From the NCBI RefSeq assembly GCF_000003195.3, contig NC_012875.2:14827777-14891776 (forward strand): a stretch of DNA of 64,000 bases, read 5' to 3'. The position numbers and the translations under genes were made by a program. Shown here one piece after another: positions 35,525 to 47,033 of this stretch (position 1 is its first letter; every line of letters starts with the position of its first letter). Source of the stretch: Sorghum bicolor. Its lineage: Eukaryota; Streptophyta; Magnoliopsida; Poales; Poaceae. Under the pieces are notes generated by a model. The model searched no databases, had not been told where the DNA came from, and worked only from the letters and a program-made list of their open reading frames with translations.

Positions 35525-35712
35525 TCCTGGTCGGTCCATCGGCAGCGCCTTGTAACGGTCATATTGCCGATGGGCGAATAAAGTGGAGATAGCCATTTGG
35601 GAAGATAAGATATGGACGTCCTGGTCAGTCCATCGGCAGGTCCTTGTAACGGTAATATTGCCGATGCGCGACTAAAATGGAAATGTCCGTTTGGAAACTT
35701 GAGGATTTCGAG
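35525..35712 (-). repeat. 94-bp imperfect tandem duplication with CCGAT hairpins
   Basis: Units 35525-35618 and 35619-35712. Each holds CATCGGCA followed about 26 nt later by its reverse complement TGCCGATG, so each unit can form an 8-bp stem. It lies upstream of the antisense TATA box and just inside the 3' LTR. Confidence 0.65.
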
Positions 35713-35840
35713 GAATCTGCAGAAGAATAGGATCAGAGTTGTTCAGATTAAGGCTGTCGGTTACCAGATTGGGAGCATTAATTGCGGAAAAAGACATCAT
35801 TACTGCAGATAATTTCAGAGCATTAATGTTTTCATACTCC

Positions 35841-35856
35841 GAAATTGGGGGGCATG
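35841..35856 (+). other. Polypurine tract of element D
   Basis: GAAATTGGGGGGCA followed by TG and then the 3' LTR at 35857. Confidence 0.75.
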
Positions 35857-36552
35857 TGTTGACACCGTTTTTGGGCACGTGTCCATGATCGGTAAAAGTG
35901 TAGATCGGCAAGATAAGACAGTGGTGCTTGATCTCCAGGGTGAGTTGCCGATGAAGATGGTTGCCGATGGAAGGATGGTTGAACGTGACCAAGTCCATAG
36001 GTGATGATGTGTTTGTGCCGATGGCTATAACGAAGGAGTCTGCCGATGATACGGAGGGGGAATCTGGAAGTTGCCGATCGGCTGGTGGGGATGTTCTGGT
36101 TTGTCACGTGAGGATAGTCTTACGTTTTCCTTAGTTATTTAGATCGTTTTGTACACGGATTCTGTTTAAATTTGGAATTCGAATTCTAGTCGTGTCTGGT
36201 TGTAGCTCTCTGAGCAGGGTATAAATGTAGAGCCTAAGGCCTTGTAATTTATCTATCAATCAATCAAACACACGTTTTTACTCATATTCCGAGCATCTAC
36301 TTTTTCGACGACTTCGTCATACTTTTTCCTTTTCATTACGAGTTCTTAGGAATTCGTCGACTTAAGCTCGGCGTGTTCTCAAGTTCCGCGTGAATACCTC
36401 TTGGCCGTGACATCCGGGCGCATCGCTATTGTCGGGACCAAAGTATTCGAGTTACCACCTTTGCCGATAGTAAGGTCAAATCGGCTGGCACGCCTTAACG
36501 TTTGAATCGGGTATTAGCCCTTTGTGTTTGCAGATCAGCTTTTGCACCAACA
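35857..36552 (+). repeat. 3' LTR of element D
   Basis: 696 bp; about 15 substitutions and no indels against 24161-24856 by eye. Candidate TATA at about 36219-36226. Confidence 0.93.
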
Positions 36553-39500
36553 ACTTTATACTTACCGGTCTTCCGGCCTGAGTCATACTACTAGGCTTCG
36601 CGGTCGGAACGAGTTATCCGGCCAACTAAGTGTTAGGCATGCGTTCAACATGACAAGATGACGTACAACAGTCGGTCCTTAGCTGCCACAGACGGAGTCA
36701 CTACAACCTTGCAAAACTCCGCCCGGCTTAAGTCAATTTAATTAGGTTCCTTCCACGATAGCACATATAGACAATCGTGATCTGACACAACCCTATCTCG
36801 CGCAGGTGACAGGATATCACCCGACTTCTACCGGTTAAAGCATGACTAAGCCACTACTCGATCCTAACTCCATAACCAGGTAGTGGTAAGATATCTGGAC
36901 AAGGATTGAGTAAAATGCAGCAAAAGTTTCATCACAACTCCTATACGTAAATGCATCAATAGATATAACATAATCAAGTAAGCTTTCAAAATTAAAGTGG
37001 GAGACTTAAAATGCTCCGGGGCTTGCCTTTCACGAACGATGCAGGCTCGTGATTCGGGCACTCAACCTCCTCTTCGGGCTCCTCCTGTCTGGCTTGCTGG
37101 ACCTCCACTTCCGGGCTGATCTCTTGGCCTTCGTGGACCACCTGGAGCTCGAACGCAGTCGTCGCTTCCGGTGCACCTATTGCATGCATAATGAGTAAGA
37201 AATGTGTGCATACTAGATGAAGATGAATGCTTGATAACATACTTAGAACTTCACTGGACACTCATTTACTGAGTAAACTTCTAAGATAAACTCACAAAGG
37301 ATAACTAATTAACTTAGCAAGACTTAGCAAGTCAAACTATAAACAGCAAGCATCACATAACAGGACAGCTCAGTAAACAGGTTACAACTATTGCTATAAA
37401 GATCCAACAAACATAAATAAGGACATTCTGGAAAGCTTATGAAATTGTCTACATTTCATCTTTAAACATCACAGCAAGATTCATAAGTTAAACAAGTCAT
37501 TTAAACAAAGTTCCAGGTTCTGTCCCAAAAAACAGAGAACACCTATTTCTGGAACCCAACTTGGAAAAGCCATATCTTTAAAACTATTGGACCAAATGAT
37601 CCCAAATTTAAACCACAGCTAGTTCATAAAGTTTACAATAACTTTGATTTAGACAAGTCTTCCAGAAAACCAAGTTATCAACAAGTAAAGGTCAGATTAC
37701 TCCCTTGCTGTCCAGAACAGCTCTTAACCCTCTAATTAATTATTTGATGACATAGCCAAAACATATCTAGTACTAACCAAATGGCTTACAAGCACAAGCA
37801 TATCATAAGACAACCAGAGCATCATATGTTAACCCCTAAATATTTAATGGCATTTATCAATTTAATTCTATAAAGGGACATAATTACATGATACCAGCAA
37901 AAGTGCTCAGAAAAATCTACAAAAATTACAGAAGCACAAGCATGGCATCTATACATTACAGTAAAATTTTCAGGGCAATTGCACATGCCAAATTTAAGCA
38001 TTTAACATGTGACAAGGGGCTTATTTCATAAATTAAGAAACATGGTTGAGATAGTGTCAAACAACAGATTCCAGATTATTTACATGTTACTAATACCATA
38101 AGCAAGTTTGACACCAGAGTAGAGCACCAGCATAAGCACCAATCATTTATTATGATTTAAATATCAAAACAAGCCATATCACAAACATAAATTACATATC
38201 ACAGATATATCACTCCAAAAATCATGAAATATTTATCATAGCATTCTCATACCACTCCGAGCTCAGCATAAAATTTTCATAACAAAAGGAGCAGTATCAC
38301 AAGAGATATGAATTTACTCATGAATAACAAGATTAAATCCTAATAATTATTTTTCCCAGAAAACATGGTTCATTATATATTTTTAATAAAAACTAGCCAC
38401 CTCAAAGAACATCACAAAATTGGTTTCACAATTTTTGGATCACAGGAACCAGAGATATGATTTTTGCAAAAAATAGCTCAAACCCTAAATCAAACATAGG
38501 AGGAAGAGAGGCTAACAGGGGGACCCCGCAAGTCAACGGACCCCACACGTCAGTGACCCGAGAGTAGAGGTGCGATTTGACCGCCAGAGATCTCATCGAC
38601 GGCGAGGTCTTGGCGATGGCCAAGGGCACCATCGTGCTCCTTACTCCATTCCGCATCGAATGGTACCCGAAACCCTAACTCTACCGGACCCTAGGTACCT
38701 CACCCTCGCGAATGGCGGCACGGCGGTGGTGCGTGGCCGACCGCCGGCGTCTCTAGTCAGAGACAGAGCGAAAGAGAACTCGGACGAGCATCAGCATGAC
38801 CTAGCAGAGCTTTTGGGACCAGAACGAAGCGAAATGGCGGACTACAGAGCCCTGGCCACGACGCCGGTGACCATGGCAGAGCTCCGGCGAGGTAAGCTCG
38901 CGACGGAGAAGACAATGCGGGCTTACCGAGGCTCGGCAGCCATAGCCAACTTGACGACGGCGTTGCGAAGAAGCTAGCGGAGCACTGGGCGGAGTCGCTT
39001 TGCCGGAGACGCTGAGACGCGAGCGCGTGAGCTCGCCGAAGCAGCGGCGGCGACGCGGAGAAGACGACGCACGCGAGAGAGAGCGAACCGGGTGGAATGG
39101 CGCTGTCCACGCGACCGGGGGCGCCGTGGCGAGCTGAAGGACACACTGAGGACTGACGAGCGGGGCCAACAGCGACGTACGGATGCCACGGGTCTAGACA
39201 CGCGGCGTCACCGGTGAGCTCCCCTCTGCTGACGGCGACCTCATTCAGTCGCTGATCCCGACTCAAACTCGATTTTTCACCGCGCTTAACTCCTAATCCA
39301 TTCGATGATTTTGCTGGCTAATTGCTCTATGCTGAAGAGTTACATGAGGAATCCAACATTGCTTACAAGATCAAGGTTTGATTCGGCCTAGAATTCAAAC
39401 TGGAAGCTAAGCAACATACCCTCGAGCAAACTGCTGCGATCCCAGACTTAGAAAATTTTCTAAGTGTTGGAAACAGCCCCAAATCTGCCTAGTGGGTCAC

Positions 39501-39939
39501 TTTTGAGCTAGATGTGGTCATTTTCATGAGATGGCCATAAAACAACTTTTGTTCCTTATAAAATTTGCTACAACTTTTCTGTAGAAAGTTTTGATATGCA
39601 AACATTTTATGAAACACTTTTTAAAAGCCTAACAAAAGAGGTTTCTAGGGCTTATACATGGAAGTATGACTTAAGTGATTATTTTGGAGAAGTGAACAAC
39701 ATGAACATTGTTCCTAAGGTTGAGTTAAGAATAGTTAAACTAATTTCCAAAGCTTAACACACAAGCATGAGCATGGTTCACACAAACACAAGCATAGGAA
39801 GCATGATTAATCAAGTTAAAGCACACTTAAGCATAAAATGACATGGCTCAAGGTAGATGATGATCATGATATGCTTGAGTAGAAGATGATGCTCATGTTA
39901 TGCATGTGATTTATGCAACCATAACACTGGGGTGTTACA

Positions 39940-39951
39940 GCCTTCCCCCCT
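39940..39951 (-). other. Polypurine tract of Tekay copy H
   Basis: Minus-strand AAGGGGGGAAGGC adjacent to the 3' LTR start. Confidence 0.82.
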
Positions 39952-39984
39952 TACAAAAATCTCGTCCCGAGATTTGGAAGCATA

Positions 39985-40803
39985 CTGATTTTCGAAGAAG
40001 GTTTTATAAACTTCTTTCAAGTAGTCCTCCGTTTCCCAAGTGGCATCTTCCTCCCCGTGGTTACTCCACAACACCTTATAGAACTTAACCACACGATTAC
40101 GAGTCACCCGTTCCTTGCGGTCAAGAACCGCTATAGGTTTCTCCTCGTACACCAAGTCAGATTTCAACTTTATGTCCCGAACTTCCACTCGTTCCTTCGG
40201 AACACGAAGGCACTTCTTCAATTGTGATACGTGAAAGGCAGGAAAAATAGCTCGAAGCTCAACTGGTAGTTGAACTTTGTACGCTACGTTCCCTTTTCTC
40301 TCGAGAATCCGATAGGGACCCACATAACGAGGTGCAAGCTTTCGCTTGACTCCAAACCTTTCTACGCCCTTCATTGGAGACACCTTGATATACACATGGT
40401 CACCGACTGCAAACTCAATTGGCTTCCTTCTCTTATCAGCATAACTTTTCTGACGAGCTTGAGCAACTTCCAGATGTTGCTGGATGGTACGGACTTGCTG
40501 CTCCGCTTCGTTCACAAAATCGATGCCATAATACCTTCGTTCCCTGGATTCCACCCAATTAAACGGGGTTCGACACTTCCGACCGTACAGGGCTTCAAAT
40601 GGAGGCATCTTGATGCTCTCTTGATAACTATTGTTATAAGAGAACTCAGCTAATGGCAACCACTTGACCCAAGAACCCTTTGAGGAGAGAGCACATGCCC
40701 TCAACATGTCTTCTAGGATTTGGTTGACCCGTTCAGTTTGGCCGGCCGTTTGGGGATGATATGCTGAACTACGGACCAAGTGAGTACCAATCTGCACATG
40801 TAG
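39985..40803 (-). pseudogene. INT: Integrase C-terminal part and chromodomain, Tekay copy H
   Basis: Open from about 40797 to the expected end of pol. It contains the third catalytic residue region (HPQTAGQTERVNQILEDM), the GPY/F region (LAPRYVGPYRI) and the chromodomain with its DATWETEDYL motif intact. The normal TAA stop of copy I is TAT here, so the frame runs on into the PPT and LTR. A TGA at about 40804 separates it from the rest of the core. Confidence 0.87.
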
Positions 40804-41916
40804 TCACTCCCAAAAATGAGCAGTGAACTGTGGCCCATGATCTGATATGATAGTTCGAGGCACACCATAATGACGGACAATGTGCTCGAAGTACAACTCT
40901 GCATACTGATGTGGACGGTAATCAGTTCGGACTGGAATAAAACAAGCAACCTTGGTCAAACGATATACAATCACCCAGATAGAGTCGTAACCCTTAATAG
41001 AAGTTGGGAGTCCAACAATGAAATCCATGCTGACTTCTTCCCATTTCCAACCAGGAATTGATAAGGGTTGAAGTAAGCCTGCTTTCATGTGAACGGCCTT
41101 CACACGACAACAATTGTCACAACGAGCGACAAAAGCAGCAATCTCCTTCTTCATCTTTGTCCACCAAAATAGAGGTTTTAGATCCTGATACATCTTGCTA
41201 CTACCAGGATGGATAGACAACTTGGATGAATGAGCTTCGGACAAGATCTGATTTCGCAACTCACGGTCTTTTGGGACCACAAGTCGATCTTTGAACCAAA
41301 GAATTCCGTTTTCATCGACCCGGAAGTGCTTGGTTTCTTCTTCTTTCATTTTCCTCTTTATATGGTGGATGCCTACATCGGTTTGCTGCAATTCGATGAC
41401 TCGATTGCGAAGAGTGCTCTCCAGAGAAATCTGGTTGAGCACAAGTGGGTGCATAAGATGTGACAACAATGGATCTTCCACAACCACGTTTGCCTTGCCC
41501 GGATGGTAGTGCACTTGTAGATTATAATCTTTAATCAACTCAAGCCACCTTCGCTGCCGCATGTTCAATTCAGGTTGAGTGAAGATGTACTTGAGACTTT
41601 TATGATCAGTGTAAATATTGCACAGATTACCCAACAAATAGTGCCTCCAGATTTTCAAAGCATGAACAACTGCAGCCAATTCTAAGTCATGAGTAGGATA
41701 ATTGACCTCATGTTTTCGAAGTTGGCGTGAGGCATAAGCGATAACACGACCTTCCTGCGTCAGCACACAGCCAAGACCAATACCCGACGCATCGCAGAAG
41801 ACATCAAAGGGCTTCTCGATATCAGGTTGAGCTAGGACAGGAGCCGATGTTAGCAGTGTCCTCAACTTGTGGAATGCCTCTTCACACTCCGGCGTCCACA
41901 CAAACTTTACATCTTT
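40804..41916 (-). pseudogene. RNase H and integrase N-terminal/core part, Tekay copy H
   Basis: Contains RNase H ([32 protein letters not shown], intact across the point where element A entered copy I), the HHCC zinc domain and the first integrase Asp. VIVYRLTKVACF has Tyr where copy I has the catalytic Asp (VIVDRLTK), so the first catalytic Asp is lost; the second, in IISDHGPQF, is present. Compared with copy I, a short segment after GKANVV (the ADALSRKAH region) is deleted in frame. Confidence 0.85.
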
Positions 41917-42456
41917 CTAGAGTAGGCGAGTCATAGGCTTGGATATCTTTGAGAATTCCAGAATGAATCGACGATAATACCCAGCCAACCCCAGAAAACT
42001 CTGAACCTCGTGCACCGAAGTTGGAATTTTCCAATCCAGCACTTCTTGCACCTTAGCCGGATCTACTGATATGCCTTCTTCAGATAAAACATGGACCAAG
42101 AAAGGTACTTTCTTCAGCCAAAACTCGCTTTTGCTGAACTTAGCATAAAGCTGATGCTCACTCAAACGTGACAACACCACACGCAGATGCTCTGCATGCT
42201 CCTCTTCATTGCAAGAATATACCAGGATATCATCAGTGAAGACCACTACAAACTTGTCCAATTCGGGCATAAACACCGAATTCATGAGATACATGAAATG
42301 AGCAGGCGCATTTGTAAGACCAAAGGACATGACGAGATACTCATACAACCCATACCTTGTCGAGAAAGCTGTCTTAGGTACATCTTCAGGACGGATATTG
42401 ATCTGATGGTACCCAGATCACAAATCAATCTTGGAGAATACCTTGGCTTTAGACAA
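41917..42456 (-). pseudogene. RT: Reverse transcriptase palm, Tekay copy H
   Basis: Open 42348-41917 with FTDD at the catalytic site (copy I: FIDD) and [13 protein letters not shown] near 42418 (CGA type) and TAG near 42459 (CAG type) separate it from the upstream part; a TAG at 41917-41919 ends it. Confidence 0.85.
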
Positions 42457-43902
42457 CTAATCAAATAAGATATCAATGCGAGGAAGAGGGTATTTATTCT
42501 TGATGGTCACCGCATTCAGAGGACGATAGTCCACACACATGCGCAAGGACTGATCCTTCTTCTTCACAAAGATAGCCGGACAACCCCAAGGAGAAGAACT
42601 TGGACGGATAAGACCCTTCTTCAACAACTCATTCAATTGGGTCTTAAGCTCAGCTAGCTCATTTGGTGGCATTCTATATGGTCTTCTAGAGATAGGAGCA
42701 GTACCTAGGATCAATTCAATTTTGAACTCCACATCACGATCTGGAGGAAGCCCGGGTAAATCATCAGGGAATACATCCGGGAACTCACACACTACCGGAA
42801 TATCCTTGATGGTCCTAGATGTAACTGCATTCATCGTGCTATGGATATTAATATCCCGAGGAAGTTGCACTAAGAACGCTTCTTTGGTATTCGGTTCGCT
42901 CAACATCACTACACGAGTGGTGGTGTCGATAAGAACTCCGTTGCCACTCATCCACTTCATACCTAGAATCACATCTATACACACACCGGGTAAAACAACC
43001 AGATCAACAAGAAACTGACGGTCTCCTATTTCTAGAGTTGCCCCCAAAACCACTTGATTGGTAGAAATATCATTTCCAGCAGCACTAATGCAATAACTGC
43101 CCTTATCAAGTGTAATTGCCTTGAGATTATAATTAGACACAAAGTCTAAACTCACAAAAGAATGCGATGCTCCGGAATCAAAAAGCACAAGTGCATCACA
43201 TTGGTTAACCAGAAACTTACCAGCCGTAACTACCTCACCAGCAGGGATTGCCTCCACAGTTGTATAGTGAACACGCCCCTGGCGGACATTCCCTTGATTG
43301 CCCTTCTTTGGCGGGTAAGGATAATTGCTCTGCCAGTGTCCGGTCTGATTACAGTTCCAGCACGGACGGTTGGCAGGTGGAGTCTTGGTATAGCTGGGAC
43401 CCGTGTTGCCCCTGGGAAGAGCAATAGAGTACCCCTTGCGGAAACCCGTCTTCACCCGATTCTTCTTCACTGGAGGGCGATACCGCTGGTTAGGAGTTGG
43501 AGTACGATACTGGGGCCTAGCTACCACTGGAGCCTTGGACTGAGATGCCCCTGCCCCGGCCTCAAAAGCCCTCTTGCGAGTCTTGGTCGCAGTGTACACA
43601 GTGTTATAGTTCTCTTGCGTAAGAGCATCACTGACAAACTCATTGAAAGTTGCACACTTAGTGCGGCCCATAGTCTTCAGCAACTTGGGGCCAAGACCCC
43701 GCTTGAAGCTAGCAATCTTCTTTGTCTCAGTGTTCACAAACTTAGGAGCATACCTTGACAGGTGATTAAAAGCATGCAAGTACTCCTTTAGAGTTTTGTT
43801 GCCCTGAGTCAACTGCATAAACTCAGTATGCTTCATCTCCATAACACCAGGAGGAATGAAATGCCCCTTGAAACCTTCACGGAAGAGATTCCATTCAATC
43901 AC
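42457..43902 (-). pseudogene. gag-pro: gag C-terminal part, protease and RT start, Tekay copy H
   Basis: 481 codons open. It includes the second half of the capsid domain, the complete zinc knuckle region [15 protein letters not shown] (the last Cys is Tyr here), the protease DSG ([12 protein letters not shown]) and the start of RT ([13 protein letters not shown]). This copy shows the joined gag-pro-RT frame that is broken in copy I. Confidence 0.87.
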
Positions 43903-44357
43903 AGTATTGTCAGGAAGAGCCTCCTGATACTGATTCCACCATATGCCTGTCGGACCCTGCAGTCAGGAAGAGCCTCCCGATAGTGATTCCACCATATGCC
44001 TGTCGGACCCTGCAGTTGGTGAGCTTCATACTCTGCCTTCAAACCCTCGGTCAGCCGAAGCAAGTGGAACTTTTGTTCCACCGTGTTCAACCACTCCTCA
44101 GCTTGAAGAGGTTCTTCAGCCTCTCTGAACGATGGGGGCTTTGTATCCATGAAATCCTTGAAGCTGCTGTACTGGTTAGGTGTTGGGCCCTCTTGTGCAT
44201 TACGACCACCCTGATTTGCCATCCGGTTGATGGTCTCAGTGAGCATCCTCTGATTTTCCACCATCATTTGCATCAGCTCAACTGGATTTGGTGGTGGAGG
44301 AGGAGGGGGTGGGTTCATGTTCGCACGCTGTTCCGCACCTCGAGTGCCATGAGACAT
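43899..44357 (-). pseudogene. gag: gag N-terminal part, Tekay copy H
   Basis: ATG at 44357 (MSHGTRGAEQRANMN), same start as copy I, preceded by an acceptor-like TATTTACAG. The proline run and the first half of the capsid domain are present. A 53-bp tandem duplication at 43911-44016 shifts the frame and ends it. Confidence 0.85.
43911..44016 (-). repeat. 53-bp tandem duplication in gag of copy H
   Basis: CAGGAAGAGCCTCC repeats at 43911 and 43964 with near-identical 53-bp units. As 53 is not a multiple of three, it is a frame-breaking lesion. Confidence 0.85.
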
Positions 44358-44722
44358 CTGTAAATACACAGTCAGTGAGCATTGATGATGACAAGGCTTG
44401 TCGTAGAAGAACTTATATGCATGCCTGAAAGTATTCGAGGGAATAACTTTGTAGAAAAAGGCACAATAATTCAATTCCACAAAACAACATCACCAATCCA
44501 ACACATGACACAGATATCCGTAATATGCACAACGTAGAAAAACATCGTCACAACCGATCGAACATGTTAAGGTTAACACATGGGGTCCATAAAGTTATTA
44601 CACCATCACAGTAAATGACATGAGTCAAAGATCAAGGTTCTGGATTACAACATGATTACAAAAGCACAACTACTGACTGCCAAACTACAAAAGATCCTCA
44701 CATAACAACTATCCACTACCCA
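44358..44722 (-). other. ORF0-gag spacer, Tekay copy H
   Basis: No ORF; homologous to 514-873 of copy I. Confidence 0.6.
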
Positions 44723-44863
44723 CTACACTCCATGCTCGTCGTCTGAGTCAGCGTCGAAGATCGCTTCTCCATCCTCATCGCTAACTGGCTCAAGCTCCTC
44801 GTCCTCCACATCCTCGTGCAAAGGTGGTGCAGCCACGGCTGGTCCATCTACCTCCATACCATC
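44723..44863 (-). pseudogene. ORF0 3' part of Tekay copy H (acidic tail)
   Basis: Continues ORF0 after the solo LTR: VDGPAVAAPPLHEDVEDEE to DADSDDEHGV and TAG at 44723-44725. The TSD CCATC sits at 44859-44863. Confidence 0.65.
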
Positions 44864-46093
44864 TGTTGATATTTGGTAACGCAATAAGGAAATGATCCGC
44901 AAGCGCACGAATATCGGTGAGCATTTCACCCGAGAGGTTATCCAGAGTATCGTATTTATATTTTTACCACTAGGAGAAAGGGTGCATCTGACTAACCAAA
45001 TCTATTGCTACTGTCCCTTTAGGCTACAAAGAATGTTTCTCGATGTGAGTGATGTATAGAGAAGACTGCAACCGTAGTCTCGTTCTAACCTTGGTAAGGA
45101 TGATCTACTGTTCTATTGGGGAAGCTTATGGAATCTAGACACCACAAAGGATGTTCGACCCGCACCTATAAACCCTACCCGTCCTGCTAGCAAGATATGG
45201 TCTGCAAAGGTAACTCGGAAATGTCACGTTCCTCGCTACTACCACGGTCCAGCTAGTCAGGGGATATCTATGAGTACCCTAGCCTAAACACCACGTTTAC
45301 GCTAGCAATGATTGCTCTAATACTCAACCGGAAGAGATTAAAGTAAACTCATATACCAAAGAACAATAAAACAAGAACTTACTAGAATTAGAAGTCGAAT
45401 TACTGAAGAATCCTAGGAGGAAGCCTCGGGTTAGAAGACTTGATCCCGCACGTACAACCTCGGAGTAGACACCGACAGGCCGGTCTTCCTCCGATCTACA
45501 CCTCCACTTTATCTCTCTCAATCTAGTAGAAACTAGAAGATCTAATTCTACTCACATTGGATGCTAAGCCTAAAATAAATATTTATTTAGAGGAGAGGTA
45601 TTCCTTCGAGGGCTCCTCTCAACTCTATGATGAACTTGTCTCCTCCAAGGGCCAGCGGGTCTGGTTTTATAGTCCCCTCAAGTGAACGTGAGCCATTAGA
45701 TCAAACCGACATTGATTGGATGGTTATCCTTGATCCTTTAGGTCGGTGGAGCTTTGTCCGCGAAGAGAGTTCTGAAACGAATCTAGGTCAGGGCGGGCGC
45801 CCAAGGGGGGTGGGCGGGCGCCCTGCCCCCGGGCCCGTTCGCCTTCTCGTTTGTTCCCGTGGCTTTTGGAGTCTTCTAGATGACAGAAAATTGCGCAGCA
45901 CAGTAATATCTCTATGTAAACCCGACGTGTGGGCCTTTCTTCCGTATTTCCTGATAACCACCTGTAGAAATAGACAAACACCAAAACTCGTGGAATTCTG
46001 TCGAATAAAACCCTAAGTCTGGGTGTTGGTTGCATTTGGATCCTTTTCTTTATTTATTTGATGATTATATTTGGTACTTAAGGACCGTCAACA
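44864..46093 (-). repeat. Solo LTR G (family of element A) in ORF0 of copy H
   Basis: 1230 bp, TGTTGATATTTGG ... ACCGTCAACA, flanked by the TSD CCATC (44859-44863 and 46094-46098) with no internal region, hence a product of intra-element LTR recombination. Confidence 0.93.
45666..45823 (-). promoter_or_regulatory. U3 promoter module of solo LTR G
   Basis: TATA-like box at 45666-45672 and GGGCGCCCGCCC boxes at 45791-45802 and 45812-45823, 21 bp apart, 119 bp from the TATA. Confidence 0.65.
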
Positions 46094-46098
46094 CCATC

Positions 46099-47033
46099 AT
46101 CATCGGCCATAATCACCTGAGGTCCCACCTCTGGATACACTAGTACAGGGCGAGGAATAGGGTGTAGTAGGTTGTTGAGACGGTGAATCTCAACAAGACT
46201 AGCCTCAATCTGATCTTGCACATAGTTCTCCCGCTCAAGCGACTGAATCCGGTGCATCTCCCATGCCCGGCGCCTGTTCTCTGACACGCAGAGCGTAGTA
46301 TCCCTCTCACGAGTGACCTGCACCAAGCGCTCCTGCATTGTCTCCCTCTCTCTAGCCAACTGACTCATCTGATCCTGCTTGTGATCCCTCTCCCTGATGG
46401 CCTTCACCCACTGCTGCCTACGGTACTCCGCAATGTCTTTCCAGTCATTGCGGTCCTTCTGAGCTTGCTCTAGGAGTTTAGCTTGCTTGTGGAACTTGCG
46501 AGCACACTTTTCAGCCTTCTGTTGCATCTCCTGAGCCTAGCGAACAGCCACCATCACTTGGGCATAGGTGTCTTCTCGTTGACTGAACAGCTTGAGCACC
46601 GCCATCATAGCACTCATAGCAGGACTGGAACTCTCAGCTCGCTCTCCCCTGCCTCGGACCAGCGCACAACCATCAGCCTGCTTCGACTTCGCTGCTGCTG
46701 GGTCAGCACGTGGAATGGAGGCTGCTACTGCTTCGACTTCGACTTCTGACAGATGTTGAGCAGCATAGCATGGGCTGCAACCTGAGCTGCTTCCCATGGA
46801 GTCTACCCGTCTGAGTTGCAGGTCCACCCTGTCCATGTAGGCATGCCCCCATGTGATGGGACAACTCCCTGCACAGCAAAGCACTGCAACTCCCCTGTCA
46901 TGTCCACCTCCCACCAAGAGTACTGAGGTGGCTCAGTATACCCTACAGACTGCAACACCCTCCAGAGCAAAGTAGGAGTGCCAAACTCGCTCAGAAAGGT
47001 GTCACTGGGGCGAGGTGAAGCGGGCACGTCCAT
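46099..47033 (-). pseudogene. ORF0 5' part of Tekay copy H
   Basis: Start ATG at 47033 (MDVPASPRPSDTF), directly after a splice-acceptor-like TTTTCCACAG. The N-terminal part (about 75 residues, Trp-rich: LLWRVLQSVGYTEPPQYSWWEV) is followed by a frameshift near 46800, an Ala/Ser-rich part, a TAG at about 46537 and then about 140 residues of Arg/Glu/Gln-rich coiled coil (46527-46099). The frame continues across solo LTR G. I do not recognise a family. The protein lies between the leader and gag, so it could be made from a spliced RNA. Confidence 0.6.

Larger units (their letters stand above)
24161..36552 (+). mobile_element. Element D: complete Tat/Retand-like Ty3 retrotransposon with antisense gene
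   Basis: 12,392 bp with TSD ACTTT (24156-24160 and 36553-36557) and 696-bp LTRs (TGTTGACACCG ... GCACCAACA). Sense gag-pro-RT-RNaseH-aRNaseH-INT occupies 24904-31773; an antisense six-exon gene occupies 31931-35202; a PPT and 3' LTR follow. The second, archaeal-type RNase H identifies the Tat lineage. About 15 differences between LTRs suggest a fairly recent insertion, yet the sense frame already has several stops. Confidence 0.92.
23125..39939 (-). repeat. 3' LTR of Tekay copy H (split by element D)
   Basis: Two pieces, 23125-24160 and 36558-39939, joined across the ACTTT TSD of element D; combined about 4.42 kb. On the plus strand it starts TGTCACAGAACC and ends GGGGTGTTACA. Compared with the 5' LTR it retains about 20 nt near 37405 and about 85 nt near 38080 that the 5' LTR has lost. 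Confidence 0.9.
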
